Source: Daejeonella lutea
GTDB lineage: Bacteria; Bacteroidota; Bacteroidia; Sphingobacteriales; Sphingobacteriaceae
Direction: 5' to 3'
Assembly: GCF_900168015.1 (NCBI RefSeq)
Contig: NZ_FUYR01000001.1
Span: 1,796,943 to 1,860,942 of the forward strand
Length of the DNA stretch: 64,000 nt
Under the pieces are notes generated by a model. The model had not been told where the DNA came from. It did not search any database and saw nothing but the letters and a program-made list of their open reading frames with translations. Both the position numbers and the translations under genes were made by a program. Shown piece by piece: positions 41,717 through 50,109 of the stretch. Each line of letters opens with the position of its first letter. Position 1 is the first letter of the stretch.

Positions 41717-42972
41717 AAGTTATTGCCTTTAAGTGCGTTAACGGGATGCATTTTAGACATCCTGTATGCTGGGTATACGCCGGAAAGAAAGCCGAAAAAA
41801 CAGCAGCAGCCAATGCAAAATGCGACCACCCTCCAGCTCAGTATGAACTGCCCGAACGAAATCTGGAAGAGGGGATCGAAAGCGTTCAGCATCAGGATCA
41901 GCGCATCTGAAAATAAATAGGCTAAGATTACTCCGATAAGCCCGCCGGTTAGCGTTAGGATGATATTCTCAACAATAAACTGTCCTGCAAGAGTGGATGA
42001 TGAAGCTCCGAACGATTTACGGACACCTATCTCTGCAGCCCGTTCTGAAATTCTGCTTATATTAAGGTTGATGAGGCTTATCACTGGTATCAGCAGGAAC
42101 AAGAACAGGCAAGCAAAAAGTGCCGTAAATAACTGGGCGAAATCTGGATCAGGATCAGAGTTGCGTACTTTTGCGAAGTGCTGTAAGGCTGTGAGCGCAT
42201 TGGCTTTTACAGAAGTAAACTGCGGATTGGGAGGTACAATCTTCCTCATCCTGGCATCGATTTCAGCCTTCACTTTCTCCGCATCTTCGCCCGAGCGGGC
42301 AAGCAGCATTGCTTTATATTGACCATGGATGGTCGGCCATTCGGCAGGGGGCGGTACAGGAGCGGGATCAGCAGTATAAGGTATCCAGGCGTCAGATCCT
42401 GCATCACTTAAAAGCGGTGCACTCTTGACAACCCCTATTACGCGGAAGGGGATACCAAATAGCTCAATTATCTTTCCAGCAGCATTCCCCTCACCGAAAT
42501 AATAATCCTTGAGTTCTTCAGAGATAACTACAACCCTGCTGGCATTTTTTACCTGCCGGGCATCGAATGGCCTGCCCTCAAGGAACTTGAAGTTGGTTAT
42601 CGACCAAAAATTTTCATCGGAATATTTTAACCGGTGCGCTCTGGGAACCCCATTACGGGCCGAGACATATCCCCCATCCCGATAAATCGAAATTCTCTCC
42701 GGTGTTCTCAAGGTGGTAATATAACGCTGCAGGAAGGGCAGGCTGACTTCGTCAGGACGGCCCCGGTCATCTTTCATGAGGAAAACTTCTTTGAGGACGA
42801 GTGTTCGCCCGCGGTTGGGCTCCGTATCACTCGCACCCACGATCTGGTCGATAAATGCCGCTGTTATAGTAATGATCATAATCGTGAAGCTGATACCCAC
42901 GAGCGTCAGGAACGTGAAATACTTCTTGCGAAGCATTACCTTGAAGGCGAGTTTAATGTAGTTTTTTAGCAT
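41713..42972 (-). CDS. FtsX/MacB-type permease, A-type paralogue 2
   Basis: From the ATG at 42972 the protein has 419 residues. It starts LKNYIKLAFKVMLRKKYF with the first helix, has a large periplasmic domain and three C-terminal helices with ERAAEIGVRKSFGASS. It is a paralogue of the protein at 44084-45283 and presumably pairs with a B-type permease. Overlap of 4 bases with the next gene and a gap of 5 bases before it mark a tight operon. Confidence 0.92.
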   Translation of the reverse strand: MLKNYIKLAFKVMLRKKYFTFLTLVGISFTIMIITITAAFIDQIVGASDTEPNRGRTLVLKEVFLMKDDRGRPDEVSLPFLQRYITTLRTPERISIYRDGGYVSARNGVPRAHRLKYSDENFWSITNFKFLEGRPFDARQVKNASRVVVISEELKDYYFGEGNAAGKIIELFGIPFRVIGVVKSAPLLSDAGSDAWIPYTADPAPVPPPAEWPTIHGQYKAMLLARSGEDAEKVKAEIDARMRKIVPPNPQFTSVKANALTALQHFAKVRNSDPDPDFAQLFTALFACLFLFLLIPVISLINLNISRISERAAEIGVRKSFGASSSTLAGQFIVENIILTLTGGLIGVILAYLFSDALILMLNAFDPLFQISFGQFILSWRVVAFCIGCCCFFGFLSGVYPAYRMSKMHPVNALKGNNL

Positions 42973-42977
42973 ATCGA

Positions 42978-44087
42978 TTATTCTTCGTGGAGCGCCACCG
43001 CCGGTTGGATCCTTGAAGCGAGTCCAGCCGGATACAAGGCACATAGCATAACTACCAGGTAGATTACACCAGCTGCATATATGATTGACGGGTAATAACC
43101 CGGCTGTTTACCAAAGAACTCGAAAAAGACGAATTGTAAAGCCACGATAACTCCCGGGATAATAGCGATTGTTGCCAGCAAGCCTACTTCAAGCACTATT
43201 TGCCAGTATATCTGTGCGGACGTTGCACCGGCAGCCCTTCTCAGACCGATCTCCGGCCTTCGGCGGTTGATGTTCTGGTAAAGAATACTAAAAAGCCCCA
43301 GCACGACATTTATCAGCAGAAAACTACTCATGATCATCATACCGGCCATCATACGACTGTGTTCGGAATCATATTCCGCTTTATAAAGGCTGATTGGAAT
43401 GATATTATCCGAAAATTCGCTTTCATCACCGCCCGCGGCAGATTTTAGTTTATTATAAATTTTGTCATCAATGGGTTTCGTCAGCCTCACAAGGAACATA
43501 TTTGCCGGTTCCATAACAAAAACATGGGGCCTGTCCTGGTAACCTGTGGGATCGTTCAGATCATTTGCCACACCGATAATTTTATATACTGTCGTCCCTA
43601 TTTTAAGTACCTGACCTTCTGCTTTTGTTTTTGGAAAAAGCTGGTCACGCAATACGGTCGTTATCACAACAGGCAGTTTTGCAGCTCCCCGATCCGTTTG
43701 GTCGAACCATCTGCCGGAAGACATGGAAATCTTGAGTACTGATGTCAGTCCTTCATCTGCGTGATTCTTGTAGACCCGCATAAATTTGTCACCATAAAAG
43801 AGGGTGTCATTTGTGGCAATATTTGAATAAGGCCTGTGCGATGTGTTACTGATATGTTGTACTTCTTTTATCGAACGCAAGATGGTTCTGGCTGTGTCGC
43901 CGGAAGAGCCTGGATACACGCTTACCACCTGATCAACATTAAAGTTTGGCTGTTTTGAGGTTGTTACTGCCAGGGAAAGGAGTAAGAACAAAAAGCACAT
44001 GACCAGGTACGCAAAAAAAAGCTCGACTGTAAGAACAAGATGCTTCATCTTCTTATTCCACACTAGTTTCAAAAGGTGCCTGATCAT
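42978..44087 (-). CDS. FtsX/MacB-type permease, B-type paralogue 1
   Basis: From the ATG at 44087 the protein has 369 residues. It begins IRHLLKLVWNKKMKHLVLTV, followed by an N-terminal helix, a short periplasmic domain and three C-terminal helices with RRRPEIGLRRAAGATSAQIY and end motif SRIQPAVALHEE. In-frame codons upstream overlap the preceding gene and look non-coding. It overlaps that gene by 4 bases. Confidence 0.92.
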   Translation of the reverse strand: MIRHLLKLVWNKKMKHLVLTVELFFAYLVMCFLFLLLSLAVTTSKQPNFNVDQVVSVYPGSSGDTARTILRSIKEVQHISNTSHRPYSNIATNDTLFYGDKFMRVYKNHADEGLTSVLKISMSSGRWFDQTDRGAAKLPVVITTVLRDQLFPKTKAEGQVLKIGTTVYKIIGVANDLNDPTGYQDRPHVFVMEPANMFLVRLTKPIDDKIYNKLKSAAGGDESEFSDNIIPISLYKAEYDSEHSRMMAGMMIMSSFLLINVVLGLFSILYQNINRRRPEIGLRRAAGATSAQIYWQIVLEVGLLATIAIIPGVIVALQFVFFEFFGKQPGYYPSIIYAAGVIYLVVMLCALYPAGLASRIQPAVALHEE

Positions 44088-45283
44088 AAGTTTCCGTTCT
44101 TTAAGGCCTTTACGGCATGTAGCCTGGACATCCTCCAGGCAGGCACTGCACCCGACAGCAAACCAAAAAACAAGGATGCGAGCACAGCGTACATAATTAC
44201 ATCCCAATGAATAAGCACACTGTTAGATGCTATGACATCGTCATTGGAGGCCACGATATGGGTGATAACCAGGCCTGAGCAAGCGTAGGTTAACAGGACG
44301 CCCAATAGGCCACCTATCAGTGTTATGATAATACTCTCTGCTATGAATTGCCCAGCCAGCACGGAAGACGAAGCGCCAAAAGCTTTTCGGATGCCAATCT
44401 CAGATCTCCGCTCAGCGATTCGGCCGATATTTATACCAACCAGGTTCAGGGCCGGAATTACCATGGTGAAAAATATGAATACAGCCATTATAGCCAAATA
44501 ATCGCCAAAGTCATTGCGCTCATATACATCATTCGCCCACAATTCGACGTTCCGCTTTTTAGGATTATAGCGTTCGTTTATCAGTTTACTAAGACTTTGT
44601 TTAATTTCAGGAAGATCCGACTGTTGCTTCGCGACTATTATAGCAGAATAGATCGGGTTTTTATTTGCACCGAAGTGGTAGCGATTTAACGGTATGAATG
44701 CCTGAGCAGCCTCTGGTCCGACACCTCCAATATGCAGGAAATCTTTTATCACCCCGATTACTCTGAGCCTGGGAGTGGTTTCGAGGAATTGACCAACCGC
44801 TTTTTCATCGCCGAAATAATGTTTTTTAACTGATTCAGTTATCACCACTATTGACTGAGCTCCACGGGCTTCATCGGCGGTAAACGTACGCCCTTCGAGA
44901 AGATCATGTTTATAGATTTTCCAGACTTTCTCATCAGTGAAAACCACGTCGATTGAGGTTTTTTTACCATTTTTAAAAGAAGTCAGCTGGCCAGCGATAT
45001 ACCGGCCCATAGTCTCGACATTCGCCAGCTTTTCGACCTGATCATAGAAAACAGGTTCCGGGGCCGAAAATCTGAATTGATCTCCTTCGACAGTGAAACC
45101 CCTGTAGTAAAGCGTTCTCTCACGGTTTATGTTAGGTGCATCATTTCCGAACGTAATGGCAGTTATGCTCGCTATGATGGAAAAAACCATGATCGTAAAG
45201 CTTATTCCGAAAATACTGATTGCCGTAAAGAACTTCTGCCGGAGCATGACTCTGAAAGCAATTTTTATGTAGTTTTTTAGCAT
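44084..45283 (-). CDS. FtsX/MacB-type permease, A-type paralogue 1
   Basis: The 399-residue protein begins LKNYIKIAFRVMLRQKFF, with the first helix at ~20-40, a periplasmic domain of ~230 residues and three C-terminal helices with ERRSEIGIRKAFGASSSVL; it ends SRLHAVKALKNGNL. It is the first of four permeases, arranged A-B-A-B. It is separated from the ATPase gene by a heptad array. Confidence 0.92.
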   Translation of the reverse strand: MLKNYIKIAFRVMLRQKFFTAISIFGISFTIMVFSIIASITAITFGNDAPNINRERTLYYRGFTVEGDQFRFSAPEPVFYDQVEKLANVETMGRYIAGQLTSFKNGKKTSIDVVFTDEKVWKIYKHDLLEGRTFTADEARGAQSIVVITESVKKHYFGDEKAVGQFLETTPRLRVIGVIKDFLHIGGVGPEAAQAFIPLNRYHFGANKNPIYSAIIVAKQQSDLPEIKQSLSKLINERYNPKKRNVELWANDVYERNDFGDYLAIMAVFIFFTMVIPALNLVGINIGRIAERRSEIGIRKAFGASSSVLAGQFIAESIIITLIGGLLGVLLTYACSGLVITHIVASNDDVIASNSVLIHWDVIMYAVLASLFFGLLSGAVPAWRMSRLHAVKALKNGNL

Positions 45284-45293
45284 TGGTATAGTT

Positions 45294-45427
45294 GGTTAGT
45301 TGGTGTTAGGTATTAGGCTTTAGGGCCTTTCCGCTCGGTTAGACTCACGGTTGTACGAATAGGTACGCTTGTCAAAACCTAAAGCCTAAAGCCTAAAGCC
45401 TAAATCCTAATACTTAACACCTAATCT
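45294..45427. repeat. heptad array with inverted arms inside the efflux operon
   Basis: The left arm has TTAGGTA/TTAGGCT units, the right arm AAAGCCT, AAATCCT and AATACTT units; the two arms are complementary over ~30 bases and could fold into one long hairpin with a ~55-base loop. It lies between the ATPase and permease genes of one operon. Confidence 0.85.
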
Positions 45428-45434
45428 CTTCTCC

Positions 45435-46103
45435 CTAATTCACCTGCCTTCCATCGAAAAACCGGATCACCCTCTCGGTCTTATTTGCCATGTTCTCGTC
45501 ATGTGTGACCATGACAATGGTGGTGCCTTCAGTTTTGTTCAATTGCAGCATGATGTTCATGATCTCTTCTCCCATGACGCTGTCGAGGTTACCTGTTGGT
45601 TCATCGGCCAGGATGATCTCGGGGTTGCCCACAATGGCACGGGCAATTGCCACTCGTTGCCTTTGTCCGCCGGAAAGCTGGTTCGGATAGTGCTTGGTGC
45701 GGCTGTTCAAGCCGACTTTTTCAAGGGCCTCAAGGGCTTTTTTGCGTCGTTCAGATCCCGATACACCTTTGCGATAGAGTAAGGGGATTTCTACATTGTC
45801 GACCACAGAAAGGTCATTGATCAGGTGATAGCTTTGAAAAATAAAACCCAATTTCTGATTTCTCATATGTGCCAGGCGTTTGTCGGCATACCCTGAAATA
45901 AGTGTGTTGTCGATCTCTATCTTGCCGGAGCTGGGTTCATCAAGAAGTCCCATAATATTCAGAAGTGTACTTTTTCCGCATCCGGACGGACCCATAATGG
46001 AAACGAATTCGCCTTTATTGATAACAATATTTACTTTGCTCAAGGCCATAGTCTCAATGGTGCTCGTGCGGTAAACTTTTTCTACGTCTGTTAACTTTAT
46101 CAT
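45435..46103 (-). CDS. MacB/LolD-type ABC ATPase
   Basis: The 222-residue ATPase has Walker [10 protein letters not shown]-loop [10 protein letters not shown], signature [14 protein letters not shown], Walker [14 protein letters not shown] and switch His in [10 protein letters not shown]. Its size and the RQRVAIARA context are typical of MacB/LolD ATPases that work with FtsX permeases. It serves the four permeases downstream and perhaps the lone permease at 13957, which has no ATPase of its own nearby. Confidence 0.95.
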   Translation of the reverse strand: MIKLTDVEKVYRTSTIETMALSKVNIVINKGEFVSIMGPSGCGKSTLLNIMGLLDEPSSGKIEIDNTLISGYADKRLAHMRNQKLGFIFQSYHLINDLSVVDNVEIPLLYRKGVSGSERRKKALEALEKVGLNSRTKHYPNQLSGGQRQRVAIARAIVGNPEIILADEPTGNLDSVMGEEIMNIMLQLNKTEGTTIVMVTHDENMANKTERVIRFFDGRQVN

Positions 46104-46105
46104 TT

Positions 46106-46175
46106 GTTTAGTATTAATTATCAGGTATTAAGTATTAAGTATCGCGTATTAGTATTAAGTATTAAGTATTAAGTA
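46106..46175. repeat. heptad array (TAAGTAT units) inside the efflux operon
   Basis: Eight or nine units of TAAGTAT with one variation fill the 78-base gap between the TolC-like gene and the ATPase gene. Period is 7 bases. Confidence 0.85.
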
Positions 46176-46181
46176 TGCTTT

Positions 46182-47681
46182 CTAGTTCAGTATTTTCTGG
46201 TTCTTTTCGAAGTCGTATAATGTCAGTGTGCGGATGTTGAAGTAAGCATCCCAGAAATTTCTGAGCGAGAAAATATAGTCCCTTTTTGCCTGGTCTTTCT
46301 CCTGAAGTGCAATGTTCAGATCTGTTATACTCAGATCGCCCAGCATATACCTGGCTCGCGCTATTCCATACCGTTCTTCCGCAGTCTGATCTGCTTCACG
46401 GTTGCTTTGCATCTGTGCACGGATCATGTTGAACTGTTTCACCTGGGTTAAAATGGCCTGATCAAAATTAATCTCCTCCTGGGCAATGGTATACTGTACC
46501 AGTTTCTGATTAGCCTCGGCGGTTTTAATCCGGGAAGCAGATCTTCCCCAATCCATGATGGGGATCTGAAAACCCAGTCGGACGCGCTGCTGATCCCTGG
46601 GGTCGCGGTATATGCCTCCAATATCCGGCGCGCGGTTGGTAAGACCAAAAGTCCCAAAAAGACTTGCATTAAGTCCATTATCACCATGTGCACGGGCAAC
46701 TTCACGCTGTGCCTCAAGCAATGCACGTTTGTATTCCACGGTCTGCCTTTTATTAGCCCGGGCTTCACGAATGGCGGCCTCCGGGTCAACTTCGAAATTG
46801 GGGAGGTTTTCTGGCAGAACGAGCTCGATCACACTGTTTTCTTTGTAGCCGATATACGACTTCAATTGCAGCATTGCACTTTCTGAATTTAGATTTGCCT
46901 GTGCAAGTGCCTTCCCGGCATTTAAGGAAGCCAACCTGAGCTGAAGCAGCTCGTCTTTGGAAAGCTTGCCCAGTTCGGACCTTACCAAAGCTATTTTGTA
47001 GATGGTATCATTATTAATCTTGTTTTTTTCGGCTATACCCTGATTGATCTGGCTGATCATCAGGTTAAAGAATAAGGAAGATGCCCTGTAGCCTACTTCT
47101 TCAATATCTTCGGAAAATTTCTTTTGCGATTCTTCATATTTCAATGGCTCTGTTTTTTTATCCCAGGCAAGCGGGTTGAAAGCGAAGAGGGGTTGGTTAA
47201 AGCCAATGATCAGGGGATTTCCATTGTAACGGGTCTGCCTCCGGTCGAAATCCTGGAAACGAAGTAAGCTGGAGTTAAGAAATACCTGGGCACCTGTCAG
47301 GCCTATGTTCTGCGTGATCCCCAGGTTTAGCGACGAATTATCATTTGCCACGGGTTGAAATTCAACGGTCCCGTCCGGTTGCGTTACTGGAATATTGTCG
47401 CGGTTGAATTCAGGCAGGGTACCATTAAGCATCAGTTGGGGTCTGTAATTAGACCTGAATGTTTTCCATTGCCAATACCGGTTTTCTTTTATAGTTGCAG
47501 CCTGCAGTGACGCGGTGGAGTTTTGTTTAGCAATGCTTATCACTTCCTTTAAACCCAGACGTACTACAGGTATTTCCTGGGCATAGCTTTGAAAAGAAAG
47601 TAGAAATACCATGGCCGCATAAGCACAACCGAAACATGTTAGATTGAAACGAATGCTAAAGTTGAATCTATTCCTTTTCAT
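46182..47681 (-). CDS. TolC-family outer-membrane efflux protein
   Basis: The 499-residue protein has a signal peptide (AAMVFLLSFQSYAQE) and the TolC repeat structure with two helical-hairpin halves (VGYRASSLFFNLMISQINQGIAEKN and the C-terminal NFDQAILTQVKQFNMIRAQMQ). It forms the outer-membrane channel of the efflux complex. It starts 2 bases after the HlyD-like gene stop. Confidence 0.92.
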   Translation of the reverse strand: MKRNRFNFSIRFNLTCFGCAYAAMVFLLSFQSYAQEIPVVRLGLKEVISIAKQNSTASLQAATIKENRYWQWKTFRSNYRPQLMLNGTLPEFNRDNIPVTQPDGTVEFQPVANDNSSLNLGITQNIGLTGAQVFLNSSLLRFQDFDRRQTRYNGNPLIIGFNQPLFAFNPLAWDKKTEPLKYEESQKKFSEDIEEVGYRASSLFFNLMISQINQGIAEKNKINNDTIYKIALVRSELGKLSKDELLQLRLASLNAGKALAQANLNSESAMLQLKSYIGYKENSVIELVLPENLPNFEVDPEAAIREARANKRQTVEYKRALLEAQREVARAHGDNGLNASLFGTFGLTNRAPDIGGIYRDPRDQQRVRLGFQIPIMDWGRSASRIKTAEANQKLVQYTIAQEEINFDQAILTQVKQFNMIRAQMQSNREADQTAEERYGIARARYMLGDLSITDLNIALQEKDQAKRDYIFSLRNFWDAYFNIRTLTLYDFEKNQKILN

Positions 47682-47683
47682 CG

Positions 47684-48931
47684 CTAGTCCTTAATTTCAA
47701 CTTTATCCTGGTTCTCAAAATCTTTCATATCGGTGACGATGACTTTGTCCCCAGCCTTTAACCCTGACCGGATTTCTATGTAGTCAAAATTGCTTTCCCC
47801 AACAGTCACTACCCTGCTGGATGCTTGATTTCCATTCACCACAAATAATTTTTGGTGTGCAGACCCATCGAAGGCGGAACCGTTCTTTAAACGCAGCACC
47901 TGATTTTTTACCGAAGTCACTATGAAAATCTCAGTCTTGAGATTGGATCTCAAAAGCGGGTGATCTTTCTTATCAAGGTTCACAAAGAATTTTACTGTGC
48001 CGTTTTCTACGGCTGGCTGGATACTGCTAATCCGGCCGCGCAGATCAGTATCATTAATACGGATGATTACCCATCCGCCATTCCGCAGTTGAGACGCATA
48101 GGCGTCTGATATGCTGCCTTCAACCTTAAAGCTGCGAAGGTCCGCTATTTTGGCGATTTCTGACCCTTCGCTAACCTCTGAGCCTATCTGGCTGCTTACC
48201 CAGGTAATTATTCCGTTTGCTGGTGAGCGTACTTCAGCCTGGTTAAGTTTCCTGTCAGATTCCGAGATGCTTTTATTCTGGATACTCATCTGCAGACCCA
48301 GGCTTCGCAGGTCGGCCTGCATGGTTTTTTGCTGATTGGAAATTTGATTCTTCAGTTGTTTTAATTCAATTTTCGCGATGTCGAGATTAAGAACAGCCTG
48401 TTTCACTCTTTCTGCTGTGCCGCCACCGATCTTAAGTAAGGAACGCTCGTGCTCCAGAGCTGATTCCAGGCTCTGGATTCGCATTTCCTTTATTGAATAC
48501 TGGGTTTGCAGGTCATTTAAGGTGCGCTCCAAACTGAGCCTGAGCTGATTTATTTTGTTGCGATTAACTTCCTGCTCGTCCAGCAGCTTGTCGTAATTTA
48601 TTTGAGTAGTTTCCTTATTGAGTTTCAAAATGGATTCGCCCATCTGTACAGCCTCCCCGGCACTGTGCAGAACTTGCTCAATCTTCGCGTTGATAGGGCT
48701 TGTGATCAAAAACTCGTATTCAGGAACGATCACCCCGGAAGCAGGGATGGTTGCTTCTATGGTTCCAACCTCTGTTGTTTCAATTGTAATTTTTGAGCGT
48801 TCTATTGACGGTTCTATCAGGCTTCTGAAACCAAAAAATGCAATCGTCATTGCGATAATGATTGAGCCTGCGATAAGCCATTTTCTGAATAAAGCCTTCC
48901 GTTTAAAATCTGCGGATAATTCGGTGTCCAT
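47684..48931 (-). CDS. HlyD/MacA-type periplasmic adaptor
   Basis: The 415-residue protein has one N-terminal membrane helix (WLIAGSIIIAMTIAFFGF), a lipoyl domain split by a long coiled hairpin (~110-210), and a beta-barrel (DKVEIKD terminus, VEGSISDAYASQLRNGG). It joins the inner-membrane permeases to TolC. It is the first gene of the operon. An AGAGGA Shine-Dalgarno-like word lies before the start, and a sigma-54-like promoter and two operators lie further upstream. Confidence 0.93.
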   Translation of the reverse strand: MDTELSADFKRKALFRKWLIAGSIIIAMTIAFFGFRSLIEPSIERSKITIETTEVGTIEATIPASGVIVPEYEFLITSPINAKIEQVLHSAGEAVQMGESILKLNKETTQINYDKLLDEQEVNRNKINQLRLSLERTLNDLQTQYSIKEMRIQSLESALEHERSLLKIGGGTAERVKQAVLNLDIAKIELKQLKNQISNQQKTMQADLRSLGLQMSIQNKSISESDRKLNQAEVRSPANGIITWVSSQIGSEVSEGSEIAKIADLRSFKVEGSISDAYASQLRNGGWVIIRINDTDLRGRISSIQPAVENGTVKFFVNLDKKDHPLLRSNLKTEIFIVTSVKNQVLRLKNGSAFDGSAHQKLFVVNGNQASSRVVTVGESNFDYIEIRSGLKAGDKVIVTDMKDFENQDKVEIKD

Positions 48932-48966
48932 GTTGGTATTATTCCTCTGTTAATACCGGGGAGTTT

Positions 48967-48981
48967 CCAACGATTGTGCCA
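48967..48981 (-). promoter_or_regulatory. sigma-54-like promoter of the efflux operon
   Basis: On the minus strand, TGGCAC (48981-48976), N5, TTGG (48970-48967) form GG-N10-GG, a perfect -24 with one mismatch in the -12 element (TTGG for TTGC). The start codon is 50 bases from the first base of the -24 element. Two operators lie upstream. Confidence 0.75.
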
Positions 48982-49031
48982 CATTTAACTACCTGATAAT
49001 TTGATAGTTAAAAATTTATAAGCCTTGAAAA

Positions 49032-49068
49032 CTGTTCCATAATGGACAGGTTGTTTCATAGTGGACAG
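49032..49068 (-). promoter_or_regulatory. tandem CTGTCC-N6-GAACAG operators (putative enhancer of the efflux operon)
   Basis: Read on the minus strand, 49049-49032 is CTGTCC-ATTATG-GAACAG and 49068-49051 is CTGTCC-ACTATG-AAACAA, 19 bp apart. The first ends 50 bases before the -24 TGGCAC. The outer bases match the site at 13842-13859 exactly. The rest of the spacer, 49069-49302, shows no gene. Confidence 0.7.
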
Positions 49069-49302
49069 TAAATTCCTGAAAAGTTAACACGGGGACTTTA
49101 ACAGCTAAAGTTTGCTGCACAAATATATACCCAATGTGACTCGAGACTATCTAAACACCCCACCTATGCGTTGACGAAATGCATGGTTATTTAATTACTA
49201 CGTGTGAAATCAACTCTTACTATTTTTTGTATAAATCAAGACCCGGAAGTGTTCGAAAACATAGCACAGAGAGGAGACGTCATTGATAATCTGCAATAAT
49301 GA

Positions 49303-50106
49303 TCAGGGAATAATCAGCGACTTTTTTTGCATGGTATGGGCGCTGAAGTAACCCAATGCGCCGCCGATAATATTGGTGACGGGATTAGCTGGTGCTGCAT
49401 TCTCAGAATTGCCGTTGGCGCCGCCATCGACAACACTAAACCAGTATTTATATACCGCGGCATCTATACACTGCATTTCGACTTCCAGCAAGTCGCCCTT
49501 TTTGAGCGCTGGGTTTGAATCATCGATCCGGTCGGAATTGTCTAACTGGGTTTCCACCTGGTCGCCATTGCTGAATTCATCGCTTTCAGTAAAAATGCTT
49601 TTCTCCTTTTTGCCGTTCTTAAATTGTATGAACCGGTAATAATTTTTACGGCCCCTCGGATCGCGATAGCTTACCGTTGCATATCGGGTTGTTTTGTCGA
49701 GATTGTCGACGGTGAGAAATAAGCTGTCGAGAGTCACCCTCGCCGGCATAGTTGATTTCGAGGTAAAGGTTTGGCCATTGATTACCACTCGAAGGTTGTA
49801 AACATTTCCGGAATTCCCTTTGAACGCTGTATTACGGTACACACCAGGATTAGCTTCAGTAAAGGTGGTGACCGTACCATTGCTTTCTACTTCCACAAGC
49901 GCACCCCTGATATTTTCATAAGATCCATCAGCAAAGTTATTGGAACGGGTTACCAATATCCTGCTGCTGCCTGCTTCATTTGTTACGATGCCCTCGATCA
50001 CGTATTTCGATTCGCTATCACTGAGATTTACATCGATAACTTTTTCACAGGAGCATAGTATTGCCGTGGCAATTAAAAAGTATGTATAGTTGATCAGTTG
50101 TTTCAT
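49303..50106 (-). CDS. DUF4249 lipoprotein
   Basis: The 267-residue lipoprotein has a lipobox (ATAILCSC) and a beta-rich mature part (SKYVIEGIVTNEAGSSRILVTRS), fitting DUF4249. These proteins are encoded beside STN-type TonB receptors, as here, 3 bases after the receptor stop, and probably act as surface partners. The substrate is unknown. Confidence 0.9.
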   Translation of the reverse strand: MKQLINYTYFLIATAILCSCEKVIDVNLSDSESKYVIEGIVTNEAGSSRILVTRSNNFADGSYENIRGALVEVESNGTVTTFTEANPGVYRNTAFKGNSGNVYNLRVVINGQTFTSKSTMPARVTLDSLFLTVDNLDKTTRYATVSYRDPRGRKNYYRFIQFKNGKKEKSIFTESDEFSNGDQVETQLDNSDRIDDSNPALKKGDLLEVEMQCIDAAVYKYWFSVVDGGANGNSENAAPANPVTNIIGGALGYFSAHTMQKKSLIIP

Positions 50107-50109
50107 TGT

